Of a DNA stretch of 64,000 bases, positions 55,529-63,383 are shown one piece after another. The notes under the pieces are model-generated. The model did no database searches and was not told the origin of the DNA. It was given only the letters and a program-made list of their open reading frames with translations. Position 1 is the stretch's first letter. The number at the start of each line of letters is the position of its first letter. Origin of the DNA: Desulfobulbus propionicus (GTDB taxonomy: Bacteria > Desulfobacterota > Desulfobulbia > Desulfobulbales > Desulfobulbaceae); the NCBI GenBank assembly GCA_002747135.1, contig PDTE01000024.1:1-64000 (forward strand), read 5' to 3'. Both the position numbers and the translations under genes were made by a program.

Positions 55529-55640
55529 CCGTATTTTTCATGAGCATTGTGTCTCATTTGAGAAAAAATACATAACAACACATGCCTGTGATGTCAGTGA
55601 GCAGACTCAAATCTTGCCAAAATCCTGGTTAGGTGAAAAT
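55529..55640 (+). repeat. Family C-related repeat, half element
   Basis: ccgtatttttcatgagcatt, gtgtctcatttgagaaaaaa and cacatgcctgtgatgtcagt recur at 60738-60850 with few changes. Both copies are followed by sequence like cttgccaaaatcctggttag. Confidence 0.7.
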
Positions 55641-55673
55641 AAAAAGAAGTGGGCGTCAATCACGAAAGGCAGG

Positions 55674-56159
55674 TCAGGTGTTGGTGGGTTTGCGCTGAAA
55701 TTCATAAATTGTACAAGGAATGTCATCCAGAAGTGTTACGTGACCGCGCAGAATAAATTCGTCTACAGGTATATCAGGAAAAAACGTATCGCCAATGAAA
55801 TCCTGGTGAACAACGGTAAGCAATAAGGTGCTCGCGTGTTTCAACCCTTCCGCAAAAACGCCTGTGCCTCCGACGACGAAGACTTTTTCCTCGTTTTCGC
55901 AAAAGACCAGGGCCTGCTCAAAAGAAGTGGCGTGAAGACAATCACTGCAGTCTTCCAGAGGACGTGTACTCAAAACTATTTTTCGTCTCCCGGGCAACGT
56001 GCTGCTAAGAGATAGCCAGGTTTTTCTGCCCATGAGTAAACAGTGTCCCATGGTGACCTTTTTAAAAAACTGCAGGTCAGATTTTAAGGACCAGGGAATG
56101 GTGTTTTTGTAACCTATGACCCTGTTGGGCGTCATGGCAGCAAGGAGTATCACGTCCAT
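55674..56159 (-). CDS. folA: Dihydrofolate reductase
   Basis: The enzyme makes tetrahydrofolate with NADPH. The 161-residue product starts MDVILLAAMTPNRVIGYKN and has the active-site IPWSLKSDLQFFKKVTMG, the nucleotide loop LLMGRKTWLSL, and VFVVGGTGVFAEGL. The family position after the Trp holds Lys-Ser-Asp, keeping the catalytic Asp. It stands alone, flanked by repeats. Confidence 0.94.
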   Translation of the reverse strand: MDVILLAAMTPNRVIGYKNTIPWSLKSDLQFFKKVTMGHCLLMGRKTWLSLSSTLPGRRKIVLSTRPLEDCSDCLHATSFEQALVFCENEEKVFVVGGTGVFAEGLKHASTLLLTVVHQDFIGDTFFPDIPVDEFILRGHVTLLDDIPCTIYEFQRKPTNT

Positions 56160-56181
56160 TATATTTTATTATTTTCTTTAC

Positions 56182-56348
56182 TTAATTGAGGGCTTAATTG
56201 AGGGCCTATACCACCCTGGTTTCACCTGCTTCAAGGTTGTGTCACCGCTTACAAATCGCCCGGATTTGCGCAAGCATGACTGACACCCATAGCCTTTCTG
56301 TGCGGCCAATCGTGACGGACGGAAGATGGATGACCAGGAAGCAGCTAC
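56182..56348 (+). repeat. Family A' repeat with a short tandem duplication at its end
   Basis: cttaattgaggg is present twice in tandem at 56181-56204, then ataccaccctggtttcacct, a diverged core (tgacacccatagcctttctg) and the end gaccaggaagcagctac. The rest of the gap to 56503 shows family C-like ggatttttcatgaacattct and no gene. Confidence 0.65.
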
Positions 56349-56503
56349 CCCGGATTTTTCATGAACATTCTGGCGAAATCTTCTCATGGGAAAAATGCGG
56401 GACAGAAAACCAGCAAAAAAGAGTCTGCTGTCTTGCAAATTTTTATCTTTTTTTTTATAGTAACTTTTCATTATTATGATCAATATAGACGAAGGAGAAA
56501 AAC

Positions 56504-56680
56504 ATGACTCAAGACAGCAAGCAATCTGTATGCCCCACCTGTAATGGAAAAAAAACAATCGATGGTGTTTGCGAAACAAACGGCGAATGGACAGGACATG
56601 ATGACCGTGACGGTGAAGTATGCACGCCTGATGCAGAATGTCCAACCTGCAAAGGAACTGGCACGGTTGCAGCAGGGTAA
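56504..56680 (+). CDS. Small double-CxxCxG protein (DnaJ-type zinc finger-like)
   Basis: This gene is too short for the ORF track. ATG at 56504 follows gaaggagaaaaac, a good ribosome binding site. The 58-residue product has two knuckles, SVCPTCNGKKTI and AECPTCKGTGTV, resembling the CxxCxGxG repeats of DnaJ, plus two lone cysteines (DGVCETNG and EVCTPD) in an acidic middle. Zinc or metal binding is likely; the function is unknown. It is an isolated plus-strand gene among minus-strand genes, with a family A core starting 18 bp after its stop. Confidence 0.7.
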   Translation: MTQDSKQSVCPTCNGKKTIDGVCETNGEWTGHDDRDGEVCTPDAECPTCKGTGTVAAG

Positions 56681-56697
56681 CAATCATGCTGAAGCCG

Positions 56698-56792
56698 TAA
56701 CAGCTCCCAGGTCACCCATCTTCGGGCGATCACGATTGGCCGCATAGAGGGGATCGCGCCTGCCCAAATCTGGGCGACCTGAAAACAATTAT
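56698..56792 (-). repeat. Family A core repeat, shortened
   Basis: gtaacagctcccaggtcacc, then cgatcacgattggccgcata, and the end gcgacctgaaaacaattata form a short core copy directly before the family D block. Confidence 0.65.
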
Positions 56793-56794
56793 AA

Positions 56795-56886
56795 GTTTAG
56801 TACCTTACTCCTCAATTCCTGTCATAAAAAACAAGAAATTATTTGAGACGTAAGGTCTCTTGGGTTGCGGGTTTTCCGCGTTAGGA
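56795..56886. repeat. Family D repeat, copy 2
   Basis: The stretch contains taccttactcctcaattcct, aacaagaaattatttgagac and cttgggttgcgggttttccg, the counterpart of 22336-22425. The following 170 bp to 57057 hold no gene I can support. Confidence 0.65.
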
Positions 56887-57057
56887 AATAGTCTACTGTT
56901 TTCCGGCTACCTGCAAAAAAGAGCTATACCCCGCCTCAAAAGATTTTTCTGCCCATCCAGCATTGTCAACAAAAGGCCCAGCAGCACCTTCTCTGGTTCA
57001 GTGGTTCAGCCATACCCAGGGCAAAAATAATCCGCTCTTCAGGGACTATTATGGTGT

Positions 57058-57390
57058 TCATGCTTTGATCAGTTCTTCGGCCAGCATGGTATCAACATAG
57101 TCAAAAACAAATTCCCGCTGCGCCCTTGTCGCCTGGGCAATACAGGAGCAGTGCATAGTACTGGCACTGCGAACCAGTAGTTCAAACTTTATCGAGCTGC
57201 TTTCAAGGATCACTGAAAAGTAAAAGGGTCCGCACTTTTCATGGCCCCGCTGCGCCTCGCCCAGAAGATCAGGCGCAACTTCCAGGAAAAAGACCCCGTC
57301 CAGTCCGCCTGGCCTCAATGTTCGTTTCAGGTAGCTTTCCAGGTTGTCCCGCTCCAGAAAAGAAAGCTCGTCAATCATATAGTATCGCAT
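57058..57390 (-). CDS. Hypothetical protein
   Basis: The 110-residue product is not recognised. It starts MRYYMIDELSFLERDNLESYLKR and is mixed alpha/beta by composition with no membrane segment. The C-terminus reads EFVFDYVDTMLAEELIKA. It lies 15 bp downstream of pepP on the same strand, so it is probably the last gene of the rsmB-side operon. The coding frame is clean and codon use matches its neighbours, supporting a real gene. Confidence 0.6.
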   Translation of the reverse strand: MRYYMIDELSFLERDNLESYLKRTLRPGGLDGVFFLEVAPDLLGEAQRGHEKCGPFYFSVILESSSIKFELLVRSASTMHCSCIAQATRAQREFVFDYVDTMLAEELIKA

Positions 57391-57405
57391 GGTTTCCTGG
57401 TATCC

Positions 57406-58515
57406 CTATATATCCAGAAAAGTCGTATCATTATTGATAACTTCACAGCCGTCTTCCTGTACAATCACCATATTTTCCAGACGAACACCTCCCCATTCAG
57501 GCAAGTACATACCAGGTTCCACCGTCACGACCATGCCGGCGCGAAGTTTCTTCCTGCTTAGGCTCGACAAGCGCGGCTCTTCATGGACAGCCAGCCCTAC
57601 TCCATGTCCGAGGCTGTGCCCAAAGGCTTTAGCAAATCCTCCCTCTTTAATTATATCTCTTGCAGCCTTGTCTACATGAGCACCAGTGACGCCTGCCTTG
57701 ATGGCTGCTATTCCCGCCAGCTGTGCCTTGCGGACCAGCCGTGAGCGTGCTTTGAATATATCTCCCGGTTTTCCGGCCACAAAGGTCCTGGTCATATCCG
57801 AGCAGTAGCCTCTATAAATCAGGCCCATGTCTATGAGTACCAGATCACCAGCCTCAAGCGCCCGGTCCGTGGGTACAGCATGCGGTTTGGCAGCATTGGT
57901 GCCAAAGGCGACAATGGTATCAAAGCTTGGTCTTTCAGCACCCATTTCATGCATGGTTAATTCAACGGCTAGGGCTATTTCCCGTTCAGTCATCCCCGGT
58001 TCTATGGAATTATACACCGATTGAAACACCTTTTCATTGATCCGGGTGGATTCACGAAGAAGGGACAGTTCCTGTTCAGACTTTAGGCAGCGCATCTCCT
58101 CAACCATACCGCTGACAGGTTTGAGGCGAAGATGTATTTTTTTAGCCATTTGGGTGAGTCGATCAGCTGTTGAGTGCAGGGTATATCCGCTTTCAAAGGC
58201 AAGATTGACCGCCCCCAGCTTACCAAGCAATGTTTTGAGTGTGGGCAGCAACCCTTTGGCACAGTTGGTTATCTGATAATCAGGAGCCTCTTCCTCTGCC
58301 TGGAGAATAAACCGGGAATCGGTCAACAGACAGGGCTTGCCGGAGCAAGGTATGAGAAGAACACCGGAACTTTCCTGGATACCATGGTCAAGGGCGCTGT
58401 AACCACTTAAATATCTTCGATTCTCAGGCTGCGTTATAAGAATGGTATCCAGTTTATTGCGCTTGAGCCGTCTTTGGAGCTTTTCTATACGTTTTTGAAA
58501 AATATTATTTTTCAT
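57406..58515 (-). CDS. pepP: Xaa-Pro aminopeptidase (M24B family)
   Basis: This is a metallopeptidase cleaving N-terminal residues before proline. The creatinase-like N-terminal domain is followed by the pita-bread fold with all five metal ligands in context: LIDMGLIYRGYCSDMTRTF, HSLGHGVGLAVHEEP, VTVEPGMYLPEWGGVRLENM. FGTNAAKPHAVPT provides the substrate His. The 369-residue length fits PepP or PepQ-like enzymes; the exact specificity is inferred. It overlaps nothing but is 2 bp from the next gene upstream. Confidence 0.93.
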   Translation of the reverse strand: MKNNIFQKRIEKLQRRLKRNKLDTILITQPENRRYLSGYSALDHGIQESSGVLLIPCSGKPCLLTDSRFILQAEEEAPDYQITNCAKGLLPTLKTLLGKLGAVNLAFESGYTLHSTADRLTQMAKKIHLRLKPVSGMVEEMRCLKSEQELSLLRESTRINEKVFQSVYNSIEPGMTEREIALAVELTMHEMGAERPSFDTIVAFGTNAAKPHAVPTDRALEAGDLVLIDMGLIYRGYCSDMTRTFVAGKPGDIFKARSRLVRKAQLAGIAAIKAGVTGAHVDKAARDIIKEGGFAKAFGHSLGHGVGLAVHEEPRLSSLSRKKLRAGMVVTVEPGMYLPEWGGVRLENMVIVQEDGCEVINNDTTFLDI

Positions 58516-58517
58516 GT

Positions 58518-59108
58518 TCAGGCCCCTAATCGCATTGAAAGCTGCTCTCTATACTGATTCAGCACCTGTTCGTACTGTCCGTTTAGTTCACCTTCAATAC
58601 GAGCCCATTCCTCCTTGAATTTTGGCTCTATGGTCGGATCAATGTTCAATCCCTCAACCGAGCTTCCGGTTTTCATGGCAACGACCTGCTCAATCTGCAT
58701 AAGTATCTGCTCCTTGAGCTGCTCGTAATATTGTTTGCGATGCTTGCTGTACTGACCGATAATACCCTGCAGTTCCTGGCATATCCCGGCAATATCTCCT
58801 CCCCCGCCTCCCAGTTCAATTAAACCGGTCAGGGCGCAGCCGACCCGTTCAAAACCAGGATCATCCCTTGCAAGGAATAGATTACGAAGTAAAACGTCCA
58901 GCATGCCCTTTCTCACTTCGTTTTGCATGTTACTGGATTCTTTGGCAAGCATTTCCGTAAGCGGCCCTTTTTTTTCGTTCAAATATTCTGCGGCATATTG
59001 CCTGCCTTTTTGATTGGCAGAATCAAGTTCCATTTCTTCGGGTGTAGCCCTGCCCATTTTTGCGGCCCGCTCCATAACCAGATCTATGGTAGATCGTATT
59101 TCAGCCAT
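58518..59108 (-). CDS. Conserved hypothetical protein, helical
   Basis: The 196-residue product is not firmly recognised. It is almost entirely charged helix (AAKMGRATPEEMELDSANQKGRQYAAEYLNEKK) with a Gly run LIELGGGGGDIAG in the middle and an EWARIEGELNGQYEQVLNQYREQL tail. A link to DUF6657-type proteins is a guess. It sits directly upstream of pepP in the operon, with rsmB upstream. Confidence 0.65.
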   Translation of the reverse strand: MAEIRSTIDLVMERAAKMGRATPEEMELDSANQKGRQYAAEYLNEKKGPLTEMLAKESSNMQNEVRKGMLDVLLRNLFLARDDPGFERVGCALTGLIELGGGGGDIAGICQELQGIIGQYSKHRKQYYEQLKEQILMQIEQVVAMKTGSSVEGLNIDPTIEPKFKEEWARIEGELNGQYEQVLNQYREQLSMRLGA

Positions 59109-59172
59109 CGTTTATTGCTCCTTGAAATTGTATAGGTCACTGGCGTCTGATTATAAGCATAAAAGCTGCAAA

Positions 59173-60561
59173 CTACAAGAAGCTGGTTCGTCGTTGAAGA
59201 ACGGCAGCAAAAAAACCGTCATGTTCCGGGCCGGGGAGCGGTCGGAAAAACCCCTGACTGTCCACAAGTTCAGCTGATGAATCTGGCAGATACTTCCGCG
59301 CATCAGCGAGAAAAAAGGTAGGATGTCTTTTCAGAAAATTTGTTACGATCTGTTCATTTTCTTCCGGCTCCAGCGAGCAGGTTGCATATACCAGTCTTCC
59401 ACCGGCTGCAACCAGGGAGGAGGCAAGTGAAAGAAGCTGTGACTGTCTTGTTGCCAATTTTTCCAGATCAGCCAGCTCTCTCGTCCAACGGATATCCGGC
59501 TTCCTGCGGATCACCCCGGTACCAGAACAGGGAACATCAAGGAGTATTCCGTCAAAAGGCTCTGGTTTCGTTGCAGCGTATTCTTCCAGGTTACTCTTGA
59601 GAATGTTTACCTGGCTGGTCAATTGCAGGCGTTTGAGGTTCTCTTTCAATAAATTGTTCCGCCTGTGGTCAGGTTCAACCGCAACCAGCGTACCGGCACC
59701 AGGCAGATCCTGGGCAATATGCGTTGTTTTCCCGCCCAGCCCGGCACAACCATCAAGAAACCGCTTGCCCTGATTGCCCACTCCAAGCAATAACGTGGCC
59801 AGCTGGGCTGAAGTATCCTGCACAGCAAAAGCTCCCTGCCTGTATCCGGGCAATTCTGTTATTGCCCCAGATGCCCTGGGCAGCAGTATGCCTACAGGAC
59901 TGTAGGGACAGAGCCGGGCAGCAATTCTGTTCTCTACAAACATGGTAACCAGCTCTTCTCTGCTAAGCAGGCGGGTATTCACTCGAAGAGTTAAAACCGG
60001 TGCATAATTATTGACTCGACAAATCTCGAGGCAGATTTTTCTTCCAAACCGAGCTGCCCAGCGTTTCACCTGCCATTCTGGGTGATTCAGTATTGGCTGC
60101 TTGTCCTGCATGGCATTGTCAGAACCAGGTAAACTATCGGTGTTTTTTGCAACAGTCCGCAGCAATCCGTTGACAAAACCAACGAGCCAGCGGGGCTGCC
60201 CTGATGCCTTAAAAGCACCAACAGTGCTGTGTACCGCTGCTGATTCGGGTACATGGTCCATAAAAATCAGCTGTGCCACGCCGATTTCCAGGGTAATGAT
60301 TGTTTTTGGCTTCATTTTGTGCAGCGGGTATCTGGAGAAAAGAGTAATCACGTGCTCCAGATATTGCCTTTGCCTGAGCACAGTATATACCAGGGATCGA
60401 CAAAACGCCTGATTCTGCGGAGAAAGCCCGGATGCAATTTTATGTATATACAGGTCTAATGGTTTTTTCCCCTTACTCCAGGCAAGGAGGATTTCCATCG
60501 CTGCCGCCCTTGAGCATAAAAGGTCTTTTGATTTTTTTCTTGTTTTCGCGTGCTTGCTCAC
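59173..60561 (-). CDS. rsmB: 16S rRNA (cytosine-967-C5)-methyltransferase RsmB
   Basis: RsmB methylates C967 of 16S rRNA. The N-terminal NusB-like domain precedes the SAM domain with FLDGCAGLGGKTTHIAQ. The two catalytic cysteines are LDVPCSGTGV and YATCSLEPEEN. The 462 residues fit. The start is GTG (60561), and this codon with its neighbours (gtgagcaagcacg) belongs to the terminal repeat of a family A' element, so the start appears to come from mobile DNA. A later ATG (AAAMEILLAW) is possible but would shorten the NusB domain. Confidence 0.93.
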   Translation of the reverse strand: MSKHAKTRKKSKDLLCSRAAAMEILLAWSKGKKPLDLYIHKIASGLSPQNQAFCRSLVYTVLRQRQYLEHVITLFSRYPLHKMKPKTIITLEIGVAQLIFMDHVPESAAVHSTVGAFKASGQPRWLVGFVNGLLRTVAKNTDSLPGSDNAMQDKQPILNHPEWQVKRWAARFGRKICLEICRVNNYAPVLTLRVNTRLLSREELVTMFVENRIAARLCPYSPVGILLPRASGAITELPGYRQGAFAVQDTSAQLATLLLGVGNQGKRFLDGCAGLGGKTTHIAQDLPGAGTLVAVEPDHRRNNLLKENLKRLQLTSQVNILKSNLEEYAATKPEPFDGILLDVPCSGTGVIRRKPDIRWTRELADLEKLATRQSQLLSLASSLVAAGGRLVYATCSLEPEENEQIVTNFLKRHPTFFLADARKYLPDSSAELVDSQGFFRPLPGPEHDGFFAAVLQRRTSFL

Positions 60562-60705
60562 GGGACATCCAACTCTCTGATTTCACTTACTGCAAGTCTG
60601 TAACTGTTTTCAAGTGCCAGGATTTGGTGAAGCGTGCCTGACAGCTATAGTCTTTCTATACGGGCAATCGTGATCACCCAATAAGGAGAACCGGGAAGCA
60701 GTGAC
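60549..60705 (+). repeat. Family A' repeat overlapping the rsmB start
   Basis: This diverged unit of about 157 bp has gtgcttgctcacgggacatc at one end, the inner gtaactgttttcaagtgcca, tgacagctatagtctttcta in the core, and the end ggaagcagtgac. No target duplication is recognisable. Confidence 0.7.
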
Positions 60706-60737
60706 TAAAAAATACAATTATGTCTTAAAACGCGGGC

Positions 60738-60850
60738 TAAGATCTAGCCCATATTTCTCATGAACATTTTGTCTCATTTGTGAAGAAATACATACAAACA
60801 CATGTCCGTGATGTCAGTGAGCTGACTCAGATTCTGCCAGAATGTTCACC
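60738..60850 (+). repeat. Family C-related repeat, half element
   Basis: cccatatttctcatgaacat, tttgtctcatttgtgaagaa and tgtccgtgatgtcagtgagc match 55529-55640. It leads directly into the family C hairpin. Confidence 0.7.
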
Positions 60851-60970
60851 AGAGGTTAGCTCAGGCAGCACCATCTTTGGCAGTATTCTGGCAGCACATA
60901 TACCTAGGTATAATGAGGTACCAGAAATTACCGAACCTGGCACCACCTGGGCTGATGAGAAATCCGGGCT
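60846..60970 (-). repeat. Family C long inverted repeat, copy 2
   Basis: tcaccagaggttagctcagg, accatctttggcagtattct, the centre atatacctaggtataatgag and the end gggctgatgagaaatccggg form the reverse complement of the 50931 element with point changes on both arms. Confidence 0.8.
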
Positions 60971-61007
60971 GGCTGACCATGCTTGCTTCAAGGTTGTGCA
61001 AGCGTAA

Positions 61008-61063
61008 TGTAGAGCAGGCGAAGCGAGCGTGGGCGTAAAGATGAAGCGCCTGATATCAGTTGC
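61008..61063 (+). repeat. Family B right-end fragment adjoining the bioC stop codon
   Basis: gagcaggcgaagcgagcgtg and aaagatgaagcgcctgatat followed by cagttgc match the right third of the long family B variant. It ends exactly where the bioC stop codon begins. Confidence 0.65.
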
Positions 61064-61873
61064 CTATGGCCTGGGTTGCGCCACAAAATACATTGGATGA
61101 TAAGTGAGGCTAACCCCTTTTTCCCCTGAAAAACGGCATGTATATTGATCGATAAAACGCTTTAAATCCCTTCTGGTCCAGGCTTTTGAACCAAGAGCGT
61201 TTACACCTGTCTGCCTGAGGTGCTGCAACACTTCCATAGGTGAAGAAAACCAGGCTTGTTCTAATGCCTGGTCACTGTCAAGAATTTCAAACTTACTGCT
61301 TATGGCATCCTGTAGATGGGCCATGTTCAAATAGTTGAGTCCAATCCCTGTAATACTCTTAATTTCTTGAACATTTTTTGTTCCATATATGGAAAAAGCT
61401 AAAATACTCTCTGTTTTTAGAAGGGTGTGCAGCTTACTGAAGAGGGCTGGTAAATCATATATCCAGTGAAGAGTAGATGAGGAAATGATAACATCATAAG
61501 TCCCATGAATATCAATTGTTTCAATGTCACCACTTAAAAAACTGACAGCACCGTTCAGCTGTTTCGTTTTCTCTTCAATAAAAGGTTTAAATGATGGAGA
61601 GAGGTCAGTTACCAGCAAGGTATGAAGTTGTGGGAAACGCTGGACAAGGTAGGAAGTGAGCAGGCCCGTACAGCAACCGATTTCAAGAATTGATGCCGGT
61701 TCTTTTTTGAGCTGGCTATCAATCATTTTCAGCAGTTTTTTGGCAACAGAATGTTGAATACCTGCCTGTTTTTCATAGGTCAGGGCAGCTTTAGCAAACC
61801 GCTGTTCTATTAGTTTTTTATCGGGAAACATGGTGTTGGTTGCTGCAGAGCTTCTGGAGTCTGTCAGATACAT
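61064..61873 (-). CDS. bioC: Malonyl-ACP O-methyltransferase BioC
   Basis: BioC primes pimeloyl synthesis for biotin by methylating malonyl-ACP. The 269-residue product has FAKAALTYEKQAGIQ, the SAM motif ILEIGCCTGLLTSYL, VTDLSPSF, and the BioC-like SSTLHWIYDLPALFSKL and QHLRQTGVNAL stretches. MFPDKKLIEQRF (residue 15) is an alternative start. No other biotin genes are near. The substrate is inferred from the family; a general methyltransferase is possible. Confidence 0.82.
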   Translation of the reverse strand: MYLTDSRSSAATNTMFPDKKLIEQRFAKAALTYEKQAGIQHSVAKKLLKMIDSQLKKEPASILEIGCCTGLLTSYLVQRFPQLHTLLVTDLSPSFKPFIEEKTKQLNGAVSFLSGDIETIDIHGTYDVIISSSTLHWIYDLPALFSKLHTLLKTESILAFSIYGTKNVQEIKSITGIGLNYLNMAHLQDAISSKFEILDSDQALEQAWFSSPMEVLQHLRQTGVNALGSKAWTRRDLKRFIDQYTCRFSGEKGVSLTYHPMYFVAQPRP

Positions 61874-61900
61874 ATTTCGGCCTACCTGTCCAAAAATAGT

Positions 61901-62371
61901 TTAAAAGCCCCACAATAAACTACGTTTGATCCATCCTTGCACGCCTTTTTCGTGTTCAACCTTTACCCACCCGCTTTTTTGCTGAATGGTCCGGAAGACG
62001 ACGCCGTAATATGCCTTAGCTACAATTCGGCTGTTCAGGCCTGGCCCGCTTCGTACATTAATTCTTTTTTGACTGTTTTTATTGGCCTTGACAATCATAT
62101 GCCGCTTTGGAGTGGTTACCATTTTATGAACCCAGCCAATACTTCCCTCAAAATCTTGTACCCTGTACCAGCTTCCTTTTTGTTTTAGGATCTGTAAAGG
62201 GTAGCCGGAACCAAGCTTCCAGAGAATTTTGTAACTCGTACCGGGGCCGGAACGCATGTTTATATTATCGCCTTTTATTGATACCATTTTGGCCTGGACG
62301 GTAATCGCTGGAATTGTGAGCAGAAGAAGTATACTCAAGAGAATAACGAAGTAGTTTTTAGGTTTCATCAC
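61901..62371 (-). CDS. Secreted protein with two bacterial SH3 domains
   Basis: The 156-residue product has a signal peptide (LLSILLLLTIPAITVQA) and two SH3_3 repeats: DNINMRSGPGTSYKILWKL to SIGWVHKMV, and RINVRSGPGLNSRIVAK to VQGWIKRSLLW. Such proteins bind peptidoglycan or act as envelope scaffolds. It lies 28 bp upstream of bioC in transcription order. Confidence 0.85.
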   Translation of the reverse strand: MMKPKNYFVILLSILLLLTIPAITVQAKMVSIKGDNINMRSGPGTSYKILWKLGSGYPLQILKQKGSWYRVQDFEGSIGWVHKMVTTPKRHMIVKANKNSQKRINVRSGPGLNSRIVAKAYYGVVFRTIQQKSGWVKVEHEKGVQGWIKRSLLWGF

Positions 62372-62504
62372 TACTGTCCGGTTAAAGAATTTTAAGAATA
62401 AGGTAACTGCCTGTATATACTAAGTATATGAAATAAAATGTCCATAGTCGACTTGAAAACACATCTATTTCTGAGGAAGATATTCGGTAAAAGCCTGCGA
62501 GGGG

Positions 62505-62672
62505 TACCCAGATGTTTACCGGCCGATTGATTTCATACCGTTGCCAACTTTTCGCCGCTGCGTGGCCAAATACCGAATCGATTTCAGAACAAGAACATTC
62601 TCATACCTGGCACAGGTTTTTATGCATGGCATTCGCCCAAATCTGTACAGGGAAATATCTGGCGCAACCTAG
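62505..62672 (+). pseudogene. IS4-family transposase N-terminal (DUF4372-like) remnant
   Basis: Two plus-strand frames combined give VYRPIDFIPLPTFRRCVAKY, a broken RTRTFSYL, then HRFLCMAFAQI and NLYREISG. This matches the DUF4372 start of IS4 transposases (DF.P..EF..CV.RY, then QFLCMAFAQLTYRESL). It is frameshifted twice and cut off where element E begins. Confidence 0.65.
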
Positions 62673-62836
62673 TGTCCTGTCAACGCTGCTCTGTCGTATC
62701 CTGCTTGTCTTTTTCAGCCCTTATGCAGCCTTGTCCTGTGTCACATAGTACTACTATGCAACACTGGGCAAGGCTGCATAAGGACAGGAAAAATCCGGCG
62801 CAATATATTGACATTTCATCGCTGACAGGACACTAG
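62669..62836. repeat. Element E, 168-bp palindromic element bounded by CTAG
   Basis: Both ends read CTAGTGTCCTGTCA followed by a near match in inverted orientation. An inner perfect stem ccttatgcagccttg/caaggctgcataagg surrounds atagtactactat. The 62837-63199 stretch after it shows nothing I can support. Confidence 0.82.
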
Positions 62837-63199
62837 TTTCAATATATTGCTGGCGTAATCCACTTTCCGCTAGACACCTGACCGCTTTAGTATTTTACTC
62901 CTAGAGTCTTACACTTCATCCTGTTTAACCCGGCAATCATATGAGAAGCGTTGTTATGAAACAAGCAAACCTTGCCTTATTCTATCCATGACCTCTTCTG
63001 CTTCAGGAAATTGAATCCTGGCAAAATCATGTACATGGTCCGAGACTCAGTAAAAAAGTATTTATTAAAAAATAACACAATTTCCAGGAGATGTATTAAT
63101 TTTCAGCACCCTTTAAATATGATTTTTGTACCCATATTTGGGAAATATACCCTGACGTGCTCTATTTGTTGGTAGTCTACTTTTTCCTTCTGGCAACTC

Positions 63200-63262
63200 A
63201 CAGGATGACCAGTTACACCCCAGAAGTAGAAAACAACGCAGAAGCACAGCTCCCCAGGTGAT
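63200..63262 (-). repeat. Family B fragment
   Basis: gatgaccagttacaccccag, aagtagaaaacaacgcagaa and ctccccaggtgatcatgg match an inverted arm of family B with decay. Up to 63383 nothing else is recognised. Confidence 0.5.
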
Positions 63263-63383
63263 CATGGAAGCACAGAGGAGGGCAGCAAAACTGGTTTCAC
63301 ATGCAATAATGTCCTGAATAATCAGACTTTTCGCTCACAACACAATGAAGAAGAACGAAAAGGTATTCCCTGAGCAATCAGGG

